This document shows, piece by piece, positions 1 to 8,637 of a stretch of DNA of 64,000 nt. Location: the NCBI GenBank assembly GCA_900012615.1, contig LT009757.1, forward strand, positions 1,152,175 to 1,216,174. The letters run 5' to 3'. How positions within the stretch are numbered: the stretch's first letter is position 1; the number at the start of each line of letters is the position of its first letter. The notes beneath the pieces are model-generated. The model saw only the letters and a program-made list of their open reading frames with translations. It was not told the DNA's origin and ran no database searches. This DNA is from Agrobacterium genomosp. 13 str. CFBP 6927. Lineage in GTDB: Bacteria; Pseudomonadota; Alphaproteobacteria; Rhizobiales; Rhizobiaceae. The translations under genes were made by a program, and so were the position numbers.

Positions 1-291
1 CTCCGCTGGCGGGTTGATATGATGATCGAGCCGGGAACGGATGACAGCTGGGTCTACAAAAGGGATCCGCAAATTACGCGGCCCCGCATCGAGATGGTTG
101 CGCTGACCACAGACGGTATTCCTTACCTAAACCCCGCCGCCGTGCTGCTGTTCAAGGCAAAGCACCGCAGGCCCAAGGACGAGGAGGATTTCGCACACGC
201 CGCACCGAAATTGCCGGCGTCCGAGCGTCGGTGGCTGCGGGATTGTCTCGAACACCTCCACCCCGAACACGAGTGGGCAAAGGCGCTATAG
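1..291 (+). CDS. Nucleotidyltransferase-like protein, C-terminal part
   Basis: The frame is open at the left edge, so only about the last 96 residues are present. The text around WRVDMMIEPG, then VYKRDPQITRP and YLNPAAVLLFKAKHRRPKDEEDF, resembles the aminoglycoside-2''-adenylyltransferase-like nucleotidyltransferases that are often misnamed amino acid transporters. The conserved lysines of the KAKxRRPKDExDF segment are visible. The catalytic N-terminal part lies outside the window, so activity cannot be judged. It converges on the ProC-like gene 14 bases downstream. Family assignment is from remembered sequence patterns; substrate is unknown. Confidence 0.6.
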   Translation, partial: LRWRVDMMIEPGTDDSWVYKRDPQITRPRIEMVALTTDGIPYLNPAAVLLFKAKHRRPKDEEDFAHAAPKLPASERRWLRDCLEHLHPEHEWAKAL

Positions 292-305
292 GCATCGAAT
301 TGCGC

Positions 306-1088
306 CTATTGCGCAATCCGCTCCAGCACGCGGCTCAAAGCCTGCTTCAGCGCATCCGAACCGCCATTGTCGTTGAAATCGTTCAAGACCTGCTCGTTGA
401 GCCCGCCTTTGGTGGCGAATTCACGGCTGAGGTCGATGAAGTCGATGTCCCTGCCGGCATGGAGCGTTACCTCGGATAGGCCGGCGAAGAGGGGTGCAAG
501 ATAGGCGCGCGCCTTTTCTTCCGGCAGGCCGTTTTCGACAAGCCACTCCGTCGTGTGCTGCAAAATGCCGAAATAGGTGGCCATCAGCGCGCTTGCGGCG
601 GCGAGAAGGTCGTATTCCGCCTTGGTTTCGCATTCCACCGCATTGCCGAGAACGTTGAAGATCGCCGCCGTATCCATATCGGGCGGATATATGGCGGTGA
701 CGCCCTTGCGCCGGGCAACGAAGGGTAGGGGAATTGCCTGCGTGAGGCGCACATCCGCACCGATCCAGTCGAGAAGGGCCTGCCGGTCTGTCGCGGCAAC
801 GACGCTTATGACCTTTTGTCCATCCCGGAACCGCAAGGCGCGGATGACCTCTTCGGCGATCTGCGGGCGGATCGCCAGCATGACGGTGTCGCAGCCGTCG
901 ACGATTGCCTGATTGTCGCCGGACACGATCACCTGCGGAAAATCGGCGGCAAGCCGGGCCGAGATATCCGCGCTGCGCTGGGAGACCATGACATGCGGCA
1001 CGGCGGCGGGCTTGCCGAGCAGGCCTCTTACCATGGCATCGGTGATCGCTCCGGTTCCGATGAAACCGATCTTCTGGGGAAGGGACAT
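306..1088 (-). CDS. Pyrroline-5-carboxylate reductase-like NAD(P) enzyme
   Basis: A 260-residue cytoplasmic protein opening with IGFIGTGAITDAMVRGLL, the glycine-rich NAD(P)-binding turn of the ProC family, followed by MLAIRPQ, the usual VKPQ-like strand end. The C-terminal half (about 160-250) is helical and carries TKGGLNEQVL in the place of the family's PGGTT motif. ProC reduces pyrroline-5-carboxylate to proline using NAD(P)H. The altered C-terminal motif means the substrate could be a related imine, and another proC may exist elsewhere. ATG start at 1088 fits the family N-terminus. It stands alone, convergent with the gene to its left. Confidence 0.75.
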   Translation of the reverse strand: MSLPQKIGFIGTGAITDAMVRGLLGKPAAVPHVMVSQRSADISARLAADFPQVIVSGDNQAIVDGCDTVMLAIRPQIAEEVIRALRFRDGQKVISVVAATDRQALLDWIGADVRLTQAIPLPFVARRKGVTAIYPPDMDTAAIFNVLGNAVECETKAEYDLLAAASALMATYFGILQHTTEWLVENGLPEEKARAYLAPLFAGLSEVTLHAGRDIDFIDLSREFATKGGLNEQVLNDFNDNGGSDALKQALSRVLERIAQ

Positions 1089-1202
1089 GTTTGCTCCGCG
1101 CGGTGAGGGCCGAAAATACGTCGGCCATCTGATTTTCGCGCAATGCTAAATTTTCAGCCCGGAATTGTCGACACGCAGGTGGCCGATTTCCAGATCGGTA
1201 TG

Positions 1203-1949
1203 CTAGTGGCCCGGATGCAAGGCGTCATTGAGGTACATGCAGGTCAGCATGGTGAAGACATAGGCCTGAATGGCAGCCATCAGGAACTCCAGCGCCGTGA
1301 TCGCGACCGTCATGAAAAGCGGTGCGATGGCGCCGATCATGCCGAGGGCATTGACGCTGGCCAGCGACACGACAAAACCGGCAAAGACCTTCAGGGTGAT
1401 GTGACCGGCAAGCATGACGGCAAACAGGCGGACGGAGTGGCTGACCGGTCGCGACATATAGGAGATGATTTCAATCGGCACGATGATGGGTGCGAGAATT
1501 GCCGGGATCCCGGCCGGCTTGAAAAGGCCGAGAAAACGAATGCCGTGTTTGAAAAGCCCATAAAGCGTGACGGTGCCGAACACCATCATCGCCAGACCAA
1601 ATGTGACGATGATCTGACTGGTGACGGTGAAAGCGTAAGGAAACATGCCGATCATGTTCGCGAACAGAATGAACATGAAAAGCGAGAAGACGAAGGGGAA
1701 GAACCGCATTCCCTGCTCGCCGGCATTGTCACGCAGTGTCTTGGCGACGAACAGGTAAAGCATTTCAGCACTGGATTGCCACCGGCCGGGCACGAGGCGC
1801 GCCCTGCTCGTGGCCAGCAGCAGGAACGAACTCGCCAGGGTGACGGTGAGGAACATGTATGCCGAGGCATTGGTGAAGCTCAGATCGATATCACCGATGG
1901 TAATTTCAACGAGGGGTTTGACTTCGAATTGCTCGATAGGGCCGGCCAT
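1203..1949 (-). CDS. atpB: Orphan F-type ATP synthase subunit a
   Basis: A 248-residue polytopic membrane protein with the full subunit-a signature: a [18 protein letters not shown] segment, [31 protein letters not shown] containing the essential arginine in the SVRLF stretch, and a C-terminal [27 protein letters not shown] helix. The longer frame to 2048 was rejected because MAGPIEQF at 1949 matches the family start and has AAGGA 7-8 bases upstream. Subunit a forms the proton half-channels of F0. Rhizobial atpB normally lies in atpI-atpB-atpE-atpF'-atpF; none of those are here, so this is probably a second copy. SVRLFAV replaces the more usual SVRLFAN, one visible divergence. Confidence 0.85.
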   Translation of the reverse strand: MAGPIEQFEVKPLVEITIGDIDLSFTNASAYMFLTVTLASSFLLLATSRARLVPGRWQSSAEMLYLFVAKTLRDNAGEQGMRFFPFVFSLFMFILFANMIGMFPYAFTVTSQIIVTFGLAMMVFGTVTLYGLFKHGIRFLGLFKPAGIPAILAPIIVPIEIISYMSRPVSHSVRLFAVMLAGHITLKVFAGFVVSLASVNALGMIGAIAPLFMTVAITALEFLMAAIQAYVFTMLTCMYLNDALHPGH

Positions 1950-2047
1950 GGAAGGTCCTTCAGTAGATTGCGGCAATGACGGGGACATGCTGATGCGCAA
2001 GGTCGCGGCTCTGCCGGACGCAGGAAGGCCACGCGTTTGATGGAGCA

Positions 2048-2356
2048 TCAGAAATGAGGAGGGTGTTCGCTAGGTCGGTCATCCTGATCCCAAAATTGAG
2101 AATCAGGGCCGTCCCCGGAACGCTTCAAGGCACGGGTCGTCCCGCGCGAGCGCTTTCTAGCCAAATCGCCGGCGGGTGGCAATGGCTTTCGGGCAAATGC
2201 ATCAGCGCGGGAAAGTCTGACCGCGTGGTTGGCGACAAAAATGAAGATCAAGGCCGATGAGATCAGCGTTTTCCAGCTTGCAGTGCGCTCGTGCGCACTC
2301 CGCATGGCCGTTTCCGAAATGTCTCGATAAAGCGTCTGCGGCGTTTTCCACATCAT
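2048..2356 (-). CDS. Possible small single-pass membrane protein
   Basis: An unrecognised frame of about 102 residues between atpB and chaA, same strand. It has one strongly hydrophobic stretch ([19 protein letters not shown], around residues 29-48) followed by a basic, proline-containing tail. The ATG pair at 2353-2356 has only a weak GAG upstream, and the C-terminal 40 residues run through one of the GGG-YCGT-CCC decamer pairs, which argues against it being coding to its end. It may equally be non-coding spacer. Reported because it would fit between two ion-transport genes. Confidence 0.25.
   Translation of the reverse strand: MMWKTPQTLYRDISETAMRSAHERTASWKTLISSALIFIFVANHAVRLSRADAFARKPLPPAGDLARKRSRGTTRALKRSGDGPDSQFWDQDDRPSEHPPHF
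2106..2143. repeat. Paired decamer repeat, copy 1
   Basis: GGGCCGTCCC at 2106-2115 and GGGTCGTCCC at 2134-2143, 28 bases start to start. Each decamer is a short dyad GGG-N4-CCC. It lies in the spacer upstream of the orphan atpB. Confidence 0.6.
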
Positions 2357-2371
2357 GAATCTCACGATTGT

Positions 2372-2412
2372 GGGGCCGTCCCCGTTTGGTTTCGCAGAGC
2401 GCGGGCCGTCCC
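2372..2412. repeat. Paired decamer repeat, copy 2
   Basis: GGGGCCGTCCCC at 2372-2383 and GGGCCGTCCC at 2403-2412, about 30 bases start to start, ending 17 bases beyond the chaA stop codon and upstream of atpB. Same architecture as the copies at 2106 and 3607. Confidence 0.6.
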
Positions 2413-2428
2413 GCGATGCCGGACGTTT

Positions 2429-3589
2429 TCAGGCCGTAAACAGCAGCAGCCCAAAGATCGCGAACAGCATCAGGTGCAGAAGACCCTGTACCGCGGAGGT
2501 TCGCCTGCCCAGATAGGTGAGGGTCGTGAGCGCGATGGTCAGCGTAAACAGGATGGTTTCCGTGGACGAAATTCCAAAGATCACCGTTTTGCCGGACAGG
2601 AGGCCGACTGTCAGAACTGCCGGCACGGTCAGCCCGACTGTCGAGACGAATGCGCCGAGGCACAGGTTGATTGCCCTTTGTGTCTCGTTTTTCAGCGCAG
2701 CCTTGACGGCCGTGATCGATTCCGGCGTGAAGACGATGATCGCAATGAGCACGCCGCCAACCGCCACGGGAGCTCCGGCCCGGGCGACGCCATAATTGAT
2801 GACGACGGCAAGGTCATGCGCGAGCAGCACGATCGGTAACATCAACCCGATCAGCATCGCCGAATGAATGATGTTTTTTCTGCGCGCCCCGCCCTCCTGA
2901 GGAACATGATCATCCGTCATGCCGCGAGCGATTGGTTCCGCCAGCCGGATGGACATCCGGCCCGGTTCGGGCTGCATGAAGTGGCTGCGGTAGCGCCCCA
3001 TCTGAAGGGCAAGGAACCCGCCGTAGACAATCACGGTCACGACCGAAACCACAACGGCCTGAAGAGCGGTAAAGGTGCCGTTGCCTGCCGGCAGCGTATT
3101 CGGCACCAGCAGCGCGACCCCGGCCAATACAACCGTCATTGCGATGAAGGAGACGGCCCCCGGCGCATTATATTCCTGTTCGCCATAACGAATCGCGCCC
3201 GCGAACAGGCAGATACCCGTCACGAGGTTGAGAATGATCATCATCACCGCGAATATGGAATCTCGTCCGATCGTCGGCGCCTCGTTGGGCCCGAGCATCA
3301 CGGCGGCAATCAGGATCACCTCGATTGCAACGATCGAGAGGGTGAGAATGAGCGTTCCGTAAGGTTCGCCCAACTGATGGGCAAGTTCGTCAGCCTCTTT
3401 TACGACACCGAAGGCCGCCATCAGGATTGTGGCGAAGAGAACGAGAAAGCAGGAGATTGCGATGGTCGGCGTCATATCGGGCGAAAGCCATGACTTACCG
3501 GCGAATTGGAAAACCACGACGACCAGCCAGGCCACGATGAGTTTGGGCCAGGGGCCCCGGATAAATGATGGAGATTTTGTATCTGACAT
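2429..3589 (-). CDS. chaA: Calcium/proton antiporter, ChaA family
   Basis: A 386-residue inner-membrane protein of the sodium/calcium exchanger superfamily. The two inverted alpha-repeats are visible: GTLILTLSIVAIEVILIAAVM in the N-terminal half, with the acidic residue in the IVAIEV helix, and IAIIVFTPESITAVKAAL in the C-terminal half, with the acidic residue of TPES. A hydrophilic loop with a run of charged residues separates the halves. ChaA-type exchangers expel Ca2+ or Na+ in exchange for H+. The start was put at ATG 3589 because GAGG sits 9 bases before it; an ATG at 3604 in the same frame lacks a site. A decamer repeat pair begins 18 bases upstream, so expression is probably tied to that element. 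Confidence 0.88.
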   Translation of the reverse strand: MSDTKSPSFIRGPWPKLIVAWLVVVVFQFAGKSWLSPDMTPTIAISCFLVLFATILMAAFGVVKEADELAHQLGEPYGTLILTLSIVAIEVILIAAVMLGPNEAPTIGRDSIFAVMMIILNLVTGICLFAGAIRYGEQEYNAPGAVSFIAMTVVLAGVALLVPNTLPAGNGTFTALQAVVVSVVTVIVYGGFLALQMGRYRSHFMQPEPGRMSIRLAEPIARGMTDDHVPQEGGARRKNIIHSAMLIGLMLPIVLLAHDLAVVINYGVARAGAPVAVGGVLIAIIVFTPESITAVKAALKNETQRAINLCLGAFVSTVGLTVPAVLTVGLLSGKTVIFGISSTETILFTLTIALTTLTYLGRRTSAVQGLLHLMLFAIFGLLLFTA

Positions 3590-3606
3590 TGCAGGCGACC
3601 TCATCT

Positions 3607-3645
3607 GGGGTCGTCCCCGGCAATCTGTCGCATTCGGGTCGTCCC
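3607..3645. repeat. Paired decamer repeat, copy 3, at the chaA promoter
   Basis: GGGGTCGTCCCC at 3607-3618 and CGGGTCGTCCCG at 3635-3646; the decamer cores are 28 bases apart. Directly upstream of the chaA start at 3589, so a regulator bound here would act on chaA. Confidence 0.6.
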
Positions 3646-3791
3646 GAACGAAGCTTCGTCAAGCAGCTGGCTTCAGCGATACCATGACCGGGTTCTTGGA
3701 GGCAATGGCGCTTAAATAGCTGTCTTGAAGATAGGTGCCACTGATGATAGCACCCATTTGTGCAGGACGACCTGCGCCATCCGGATCAAGA

Positions 3792-3803
3792 GGGGACGGC
3801 CCC
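3792..3803. repeat. Single decamer, inverted orientation
   Basis: GGGGACGGCCCC, the exact reverse complement of the GGGGCCGTCCCC at 2372-2383. It lies between chaA and the mrpF-like gene, 28 bases before a short frame with a good ribosome binding site. Confidence 0.5.
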
Positions 3804-3830
3804 GTGTGTAAAGAACACGAGGAGAGAGCC

Positions 3831-3890
3831 ATGATCCCTTCCGACCACCCTTTGCAGATTTGCCTTCTTTCTCCGGCGCGACCTTACTGA
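3831..3890 (+). CDS. Putative 19-residue leader ORF before mrpF
   Basis: ATG at 3831 follows GAGGAGAGAGCC, an almost ideal ribosome binding site, and reads MIPSDHPLQICLLSPARPY before TGA at 3888-3890. The stop is 12 bases before the mrpF ATG, a spacing typical of translational coupling. It could be a leader peptide or the scar of a lost upstream subunit gene; no similarity is claimed. Confidence 0.3.
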   Translation: MIPSDHPLQICLLSPARPY

Positions 3891-3902
3891 GCGGTGTCGG
3901 CG

Positions 3903-4187
3903 ATGTTGAGTTCGGATATCATTTATTGGTCGACCAGTTTTGCCCAGGGAATGCTTCTGCTTTCCATGGCGCTTGCCACATATCGCCTGATCAAGGGTCC
4001 ACGCGCGCAAGATCGTGTCATGGCTGTCGATACCATCTACAATCTGGGAATATTACAGGCGCTGGTGTTGGCGATTAAAACCGGAAACGCCCTCTACCTT
4101 CCCTTCATTCTCATCCTTGCAGTTCTCGGCTTCGTTTCGACGGTCGCGCTGGCGAAGTTTCTCATGCGAGGTGAGGTGATCGAGTAA
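3903..4187 (+). CDS. Orphan Mrp/Pha antiporter subunit F
   Basis: A 94-residue, three-helix membrane protein. YRLIKGPRAQDRVMAVDTIYNLGI is the conserved GPxxxDRVxAxDT loop of MrpF/PhaF/MnhF, and the end GFVSTVALAKFLMRGEVIE is the family C-terminus. The Mrp complex is a hetero-oligomeric Na+ or K+/H+ antiporter made of subunits A-G; none of the others is present here, so this copy is an orphan. GTG at 3894 is a possible alternative start; ATG 3903 is preferred because GAGCGG lies 8 bases upstream. The gene is tandem with a 19-codon frame and follows the chaA/atpB group on the other strand. Confidence 0.75.
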   Translation: MLSSDIIYWSTSFAQGMLLLSMALATYRLIKGPRAQDRVMAVDTIYNLGILQALVLAIKTGNALYLPFILILAVLGFVSTVALAKFLMRGEVIE

Positions 4188-4227
4188 CGGGTTGGCTTCG
4201 GTCGTGTCGGTAAAATACTGGAGCTGG

Positions 4228-4245
4228 CGGCGGCTTTTGCCGCCG
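4228..4245. terminator. GC hairpin after mrpF
   Basis: Perfect 7-bp stem CGGCGGC/GCCGCCG with a TTTT loop, 41 bases past the mrpF stop and between two convergent genes. There is no T-run after it, so it is at best a weak intrinsic terminator. Confidence 0.35.
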
Positions 4246-4289
4246 TCAAGCGCATCGTTTAACAAGGCCGTTCCCTGCTTCAGCTACTG

Positions 4290-5828
4290 TCAAGCCACGC
4301 CGAACCATCGGGCCGCCGCCTGCGCGATTTCCTCTTTGTCGGCAATGGAATCTGCAGCCCAGGCGACGATCCCGTCGGGACGCACCAGCACGGTGCTCAA
4401 TCCCAATCGATCCGCAGCGTCGACCGCGACATATGCGATCTGTCCTTTCCAGCGATCGGTCAGTGATTGAAGGGATGCATCCGCGCCAAAGTTCAAGAGC
4501 AGGCCTTTTCCTTCTCGCAAAAGTTCGCCGGTCCTCCTCCCGTCCACCAGTTCGAAATCCGGGACGCTGTGGCCGACAAGCGGATGGTTGCCGCCAAGAT
4601 CGTGGCGGATGGAAACGCCCCAGACGCGCTCGGCAAAATATGTCGCGCCATCGCGGGTCTCGATGAGATCGCGGATGATGGCCTCCAGCGCCCGGCTGCT
4701 CCGGCCTGGACGCATGAGCGCGACCTGGGCGCGCGACCAGTCGAGAACCCGCGCGCCGATCGGGTGCCGTTCGCTCGTATAGCTGTCCAGCAATCCGTCC
4801 GGTGCAGTGCCATGGATCGTCGCTGCAAGCTTCCAGCCAAGATTGATGGCATCGCCCAGCCCGAGATTGAGCCCCTGTCCGCCAAGCGGAGAGTGGATAT
4901 GCGCGGCATCACCGGCCAGCAATACCTGGCCCCTGCGGTATGCCGTGGCCTGATAGGCGCGGTCCGTCCAGGTGGTTGCAAGCTGAACATTGGTGACAGT
5001 GACGTCGGTGCCGGAAACATGCCGCAATACCGCTTGCACATGCTCCAGCGTTATCGGGCTGGTGCGGTGAAACCGGCCGCCGTCAAAATCGACCATCGCG
5101 ATGGTTCCGGGCTTCTGATAGGTGTACATGCCGGTTGGCGTGTAGTGACGACCCGCAGCGAGTTTTTCCGGATTCGCCATTTCGACCTCGACGGAATAGC
5201 CGGTAAATTCGGGGTCGGTGCCGATGAAATCGAAACCGCCAGCCTTGCGCACGGTGCTGCGGCCGCCATCGCAGCCAACGAGCCACCGTCCGCGAAATGT
5301 CCGGCCGCCGGCGCGAATGGTTACGGCCCCGTCCGACTGCTCGAAGCCATCAATACCGGCACCCCGCCGGATCTCGGCACCCATAATATTGGCACGTGTC
5401 TCCAGAACGGATTCGATCTCTTCCATGCTGGAAGCCATGGTAACGGGTGTCGAATCCGGCAGGCGATAGGCCCATTTCGAGGTATCGATAGTGTCGTGAA
5501 AAAACTGAATGCCGGCGAAGTGGCCGCCTGGACGGCGCTGCTGGTGCATCCAGTGCTGGGCCGACAAATGGCTGTCGTTCGATTGCTCTTTGGTGCGCTG
5601 CCGTTCGGCAAGATCATCCAGCAAGCCGCGCCGGTCGAAACTTTCGATGGTCGGCGCGGAAAGGCCACGCATGCCGAAGGGAAGTTTCTTGAGCGGAGAG
5701 CAAGGGTCAGGGGCTTGCTCCAGCACCAGGACCGAAAGGTTTGCGAGACGAAGCTCGCAGGCGAGAAACAGGCCGACAGGGCCGGCGCCGGCAATGACAA
5801 CATCATAAGTGTCTGGATTATTTGACAT
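4290..5828 (-). CDS. FAD-dependent aromatic-type monooxygenase
   Basis: A 512-residue class A flavoprotein hydroxylase of the PheA/TfdB/MhpA group. It shows the FAD dinucleotide-binding motif VVIAGAGPVGLFLA at residues 10-23, the CDGGRSTVRK segment (DG motif) and VLLAGDAAHIHSPLGGQGLNLGLGDAINLGWKLA, the second FAD/ribityl motif. The last 100 residues form the thioredoxin-like C-terminal domain common in this group. Such enzymes use NAD(P)H and O2 to hydroxylate phenols or related rings; the substrate cannot be told. The start at 5828 is fixed by AAGGAG 7 bases upstream; the longer frame to 5939 lacks one. It is monocistronic, with a LysR regulator upstream on the same strand. Confidence 0.85.
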   Translation of the reverse strand: MSNNPDTYDVVIAGAGPVGLFLACELRLANLSVLVLEQAPDPCSPLKKLPFGMRGLSAPTIESFDRRGLLDDLAERQRTKEQSNDSHLSAQHWMHQQRRPGGHFAGIQFFHDTIDTSKWAYRLPDSTPVTMASSMEEIESVLETRANIMGAEIRRGAGIDGFEQSDGAVTIRAGGRTFRGRWLVGCDGGRSTVRKAGGFDFIGTDPEFTGYSVEVEMANPEKLAAGRHYTPTGMYTYQKPGTIAMVDFDGGRFHRTSPITLEHVQAVLRHVSGTDVTVTNVQLATTWTDRAYQATAYRRGQVLLAGDAAHIHSPLGGQGLNLGLGDAINLGWKLAATIHGTAPDGLLDSYTSERHPIGARVLDWSRAQVALMRPGRSSRALEAIIRDLIETRDGATYFAERVWGVSIRHDLGGNHPLVGHSVPDFELVDGRRTGELLREGKGLLLNFGADASLQSLTDRWKGQIAYVAVDAADRLGLSTVLVRPDGIVAWAADSIADKEEIAQAAARWFGVA

Positions 5829-6067
5829 GAACTGCTCCTTCTGGTCGTTCGACCGGAGCGGCTCGTCGATTTTGAGAACCACACGGACGAACAATTTGAC
5901 GCCTGAACAGCGTCGTTGTTCGTCGTGGGACTCATGCACGGGGCATGGACAGAGCTTTCGTTTCCGAAAGGACTTGGGCTAGACCACACCAAGTCGTGCC
6001 TTTTTCGACGCTTCTCTATAGCGCCGCAGCGACCGCCCGGCAAGCCATATCCGGCCCTTGCCATGGC

Positions 6068-6922
6068 TCACTGTCCCGGCCGGTGCTCCCGGAAAGCGGC
6101 GGCGAGCGTGCGCAGCGCCTCGCGCGATCTGCTGTCGGTGAGGGTGGAGAACATGACGATCTCGGTGGAAGGCAGCGGCGGCAGATCGAAACGCTGGCTG
6201 ACCTCGACGGTCCCGGGCGGTGCCAGACGGCAGGAGAAGGCCGAAATGGCGAGCCCTGCCGACACGGCTGCGGTTACCATCGACGACGTTCCGCCGAGAA
6301 ACACTTCCGTCCAGGCGATGGCGGCGGCATCGAGAGTGCGGGTGGCGATATCGCGCACGCCGCAGGCCGGCGAAAGGGCTGCCAGTCGCAGCGGTTCACC
6401 CTGTCTATGCTCGAATTGCGGGGTTGCGAACCAGCCGAAATGCTCAGGCCCGAGCACTTCGCCATCCCGTCTGTCATCCTCGCGCCGGATGATTGCGGCG
6501 TCGATCTCGCCGCGGTCGAAGGCGTCCAGCAGCGCGCGGGAATTGTCCATGCGCACTTCAATCGTCAGCCCCGGATCATGTGCATTGAGCCGCGCCAGCA
6601 GCGTCGGCACTTCCGGCCCGGCAACATGGGCGGCGATGCCAAGGCCGAAACGGCGGCGCGTGGACGAAAGGCCGGTGATGGCGCGATCATGCGCGGCCAG
6701 GAATTCACGGGCAGGAGCGAGAAACACGGCGCCTTGTGCCGACAGCCTCACCGAGCGCGGCGTTCGTTCGAGGAGCCGCTGGCCGAGCCGGTCCTCCAGC
6801 CGCTTGAGCTTGACGCTGATGGCGCCCTGTGTGGTTCCTAGCGTTTCGGCGGCACGGGTGAAGCTCTGCAGATCGGCGATGGTGACGAAAGCCTGGACGG
6901 CATCCACATCCAGCGTGGTCAT
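6068..6922 (-). CDS. LysR-family transcriptional regulator
   Basis: A 284-residue regulator with the N-terminal winged HTH (AVQAFVTIADLQSFTRAAETLGTTQGAISV, LKRLEDRLGQRLLER, about residues 8-55) and a periplasmic-binding-protein-like effector domain. The ATG at 6922 matches the family start; the frame runs on to 7075 but that part overlaps the divergent promoter region. It is back to back with an MFS pump gene starting at 7090, the usual layout for a LysR controlling its neighbour, so regulation of that pump is inferred. The effector is unknown. Confidence 0.88.
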   Translation of the reverse strand: MTTLDVDAVQAFVTIADLQSFTRAAETLGTTQGAISVKLKRLEDRLGQRLLERTPRSVRLSAQGAVFLAPAREFLAAHDRAITGLSSTRRRFGLGIAAHVAGPEVPTLLARLNAHDPGLTIEVRMDNSRALLDAFDRGEIDAAIIRREDDRRDGEVLGPEHFGWFATPQFEHRQGEPLRLAALSPACGVRDIATRTLDAAAIAWTEVFLGGTSSMVTAAVSAGLAISAFSCRLAPPGTVEVSQRFDLPPLPSTEIVMFSTLTDSRSREALRTLAAAFREHRPGQ

Positions 6923-7089
6923 GGCAATGATCCAAATTTGTTGTCTCTGAAATATCCAAGCATCCAATTCAGTTATGGTCAAGCCTTCACTAGTTTGCCT
7001 TCGGCTCTGCAACATATCCACCGCAGCGAGCGAGCCTCCGTCATGGCCGGATTTCGCCGCTACGGTGTGAACCACGAAAGGCTGAAGAA

Positions 7090-8610
7090 GTGACCCTTGC
7101 CGTTACCGCCCCAACCGCCAGCAGAAGCGCGCTTGCGCTTGCTGCCGTCTGTCTCTCCGCGCTCATGTTCGGGCTGGAAATCTCCAGCGTGCCGGCAATC
7201 CTGCCGACACTCGAACAGGTGCTGCATGCGGATTTCCGGCAGCTTCAATGGATCATGAACGCCTATACGATCGGCGTGACGATGGTGCTGATGGCAACCG
7301 GCGCGCTGGCCGATCGCTTCGGCCGTAAACGCGTTTTCATCGCAAGCATCATCGCTTTCGCCCTTGCCTCCCTCGCCTGCGGCATGACGGAAAGTGTGGC
7401 GGTGCTGATCGGCGCACGTTTTCTTCAGGGCTTGAGCGGCGGGGCGATGCTGGTGTGCCAGATCGCCATCCTCTCACACCAGTTCCGCACGGCCCGCGAG
7501 CGCGGCATGGCGTTCGGCTGGTGGGGTATTATCTCAGGTGTTGGGCTGGGTTTCGGGCCGATCATCGGTGGCGCGATTGTCGCCCTCTGGAGTTGGGAAT
7601 GGGTCTTCCTCGTTCACGTGGCGCTCGGCATCGTCACATTGCTGCTAGCCATGGCCGGTGTCAGGGAATCGCGTGACCCGGAGGCGACACGCCTTGATCT
7701 TGCCGGCATTGCCACGCTGTCGGTTGCGGTGTTTTGCCTTGCCTTTTTCATCACACAGGGGCCTGAACTCGGTTTTGCCAGTGCAAAGGCGCTGTTGATC
7801 CTTGGTGTCGCGGCTGCGAGCTTCATCGCCTTCGTCATCGTGGAAAAGCTCACGCCAAGGCCGATGTTCGATTTTTCCGTGTTCCGTATCCGGCCCTTTT
7901 CCGGCGCGATCATCGGCTCGGCGGCGATGAATATCAGCTTCTGGCCGTTCATGATCTATCTGCCGATCTGGTTTCAGGCGGGTCTTGGTTATGACAGTGT
8001 CACCGCCGGTCTCGGTCTGCTTGCCTACACGCTGCCGGCGCTGGTCGTGCCACCGTTGGCGGAGCGTCTGTCATTGCGTTATCAACCCCGCCTTGTCATC
8101 CCGGCCGGGCTATTCACCATCGGTCTGGGCTTCATGCTGATGAAACTTGGCGGTAGTGCTGCAAATGCGAGCTGGCTGACCATGCTGCCCGGCTGCATCC
8201 TGTCCGGCATCGGGCTTGGCCTTACCAACACGCCGGTGACCAATACGACCACGGGCGCCGTCCCTGCCGCCCGTTCCGGCATGGCCTCCGGCATCGATAT
8301 GAGCGCAAGAATGATCTCGCTCGCCATCAATATCCCGATCATGGGCTTCATTCTGGTTGAGGGCGTGTGGTCGTCGCTCAGGGCCAATCTGCCGTCCGGT
8401 CCTTATACCGATGACCTGCGTTCCCTCGCGGAGAAGATCGCGGCGGGAACCGCCGGATCGTCGGCAGAGCGTGTTTCGGGTGCACTTGTCCATCAGGCAC
8501 TCACAGACGGTTTCGGTCTGGTCATGCTTTATGCCTGCATCAGCGTCTGGCTGCTCGCGGCTCTCAGCTTTGTGGTCTTTGGCCCGGCGCAAAAACCTGT
8601 CCACGTTTAG
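7090..8610 (+). CDS. DHA2-family MFS drug/metabolite exporter
   Basis: A 506-residue membrane protein with about 14 predicted helices. The MFS loop motif GALADRFGRKRVF is at about 76-88 and motif C-like GFGPIIGGAIV follows around 157. FRQLQWIMNAYTIGVTMVLMATG is typical of EmrB/QacA-type DHA2 exporters, which use proton influx to expel drugs or metabolites. A GTG start at 7090 is used, preceded by AAAGG. It is transcribed away from the LysR gene, which probably controls it. It converges on a flavoprotein gene whose stop is 27 bases away. Confidence 0.85.
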   Translation: MTLAVTAPTASRSALALAAVCLSALMFGLEISSVPAILPTLEQVLHADFRQLQWIMNAYTIGVTMVLMATGALADRFGRKRVFIASIIAFALASLACGMTESVAVLIGARFLQGLSGGAMLVCQIAILSHQFRTARERGMAFGWWGIISGVGLGFGPIIGGAIVALWSWEWVFLVHVALGIVTLLLAMAGVRESRDPEATRLDLAGIATLSVAVFCLAFFITQGPELGFASAKALLILGVAAASFIAFVIVEKLTPRPMFDFSVFRIRPFSGAIIGSAAMNISFWPFMIYLPIWFQAGLGYDSVTAGLGLLAYTLPALVVPPLAERLSLRYQPRLVIPAGLFTIGLGFMLMKLGGSAANASWLTMLPGCILSGIGLGLTNTPVTNTTTGAVPAARSGMASGIDMSARMISLAINIPIMGFILVEGVWSSLRANLPSGPYTDDLRSLAEKIAAGTAGSSAERVSGALVHQALTDGFGLVMLYACISVWLLAALSFVVFGPAQKPVHV

Positions 8611-8637
8611 GGAATTGCCTTGCGCGGGGCCGATAGA

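Noticed and set aside
4467..5825. 452-codon plus-strand frame
   Set aside because: Antisense of the FAD monooxygenase; the monooxygenase has clear motifs.
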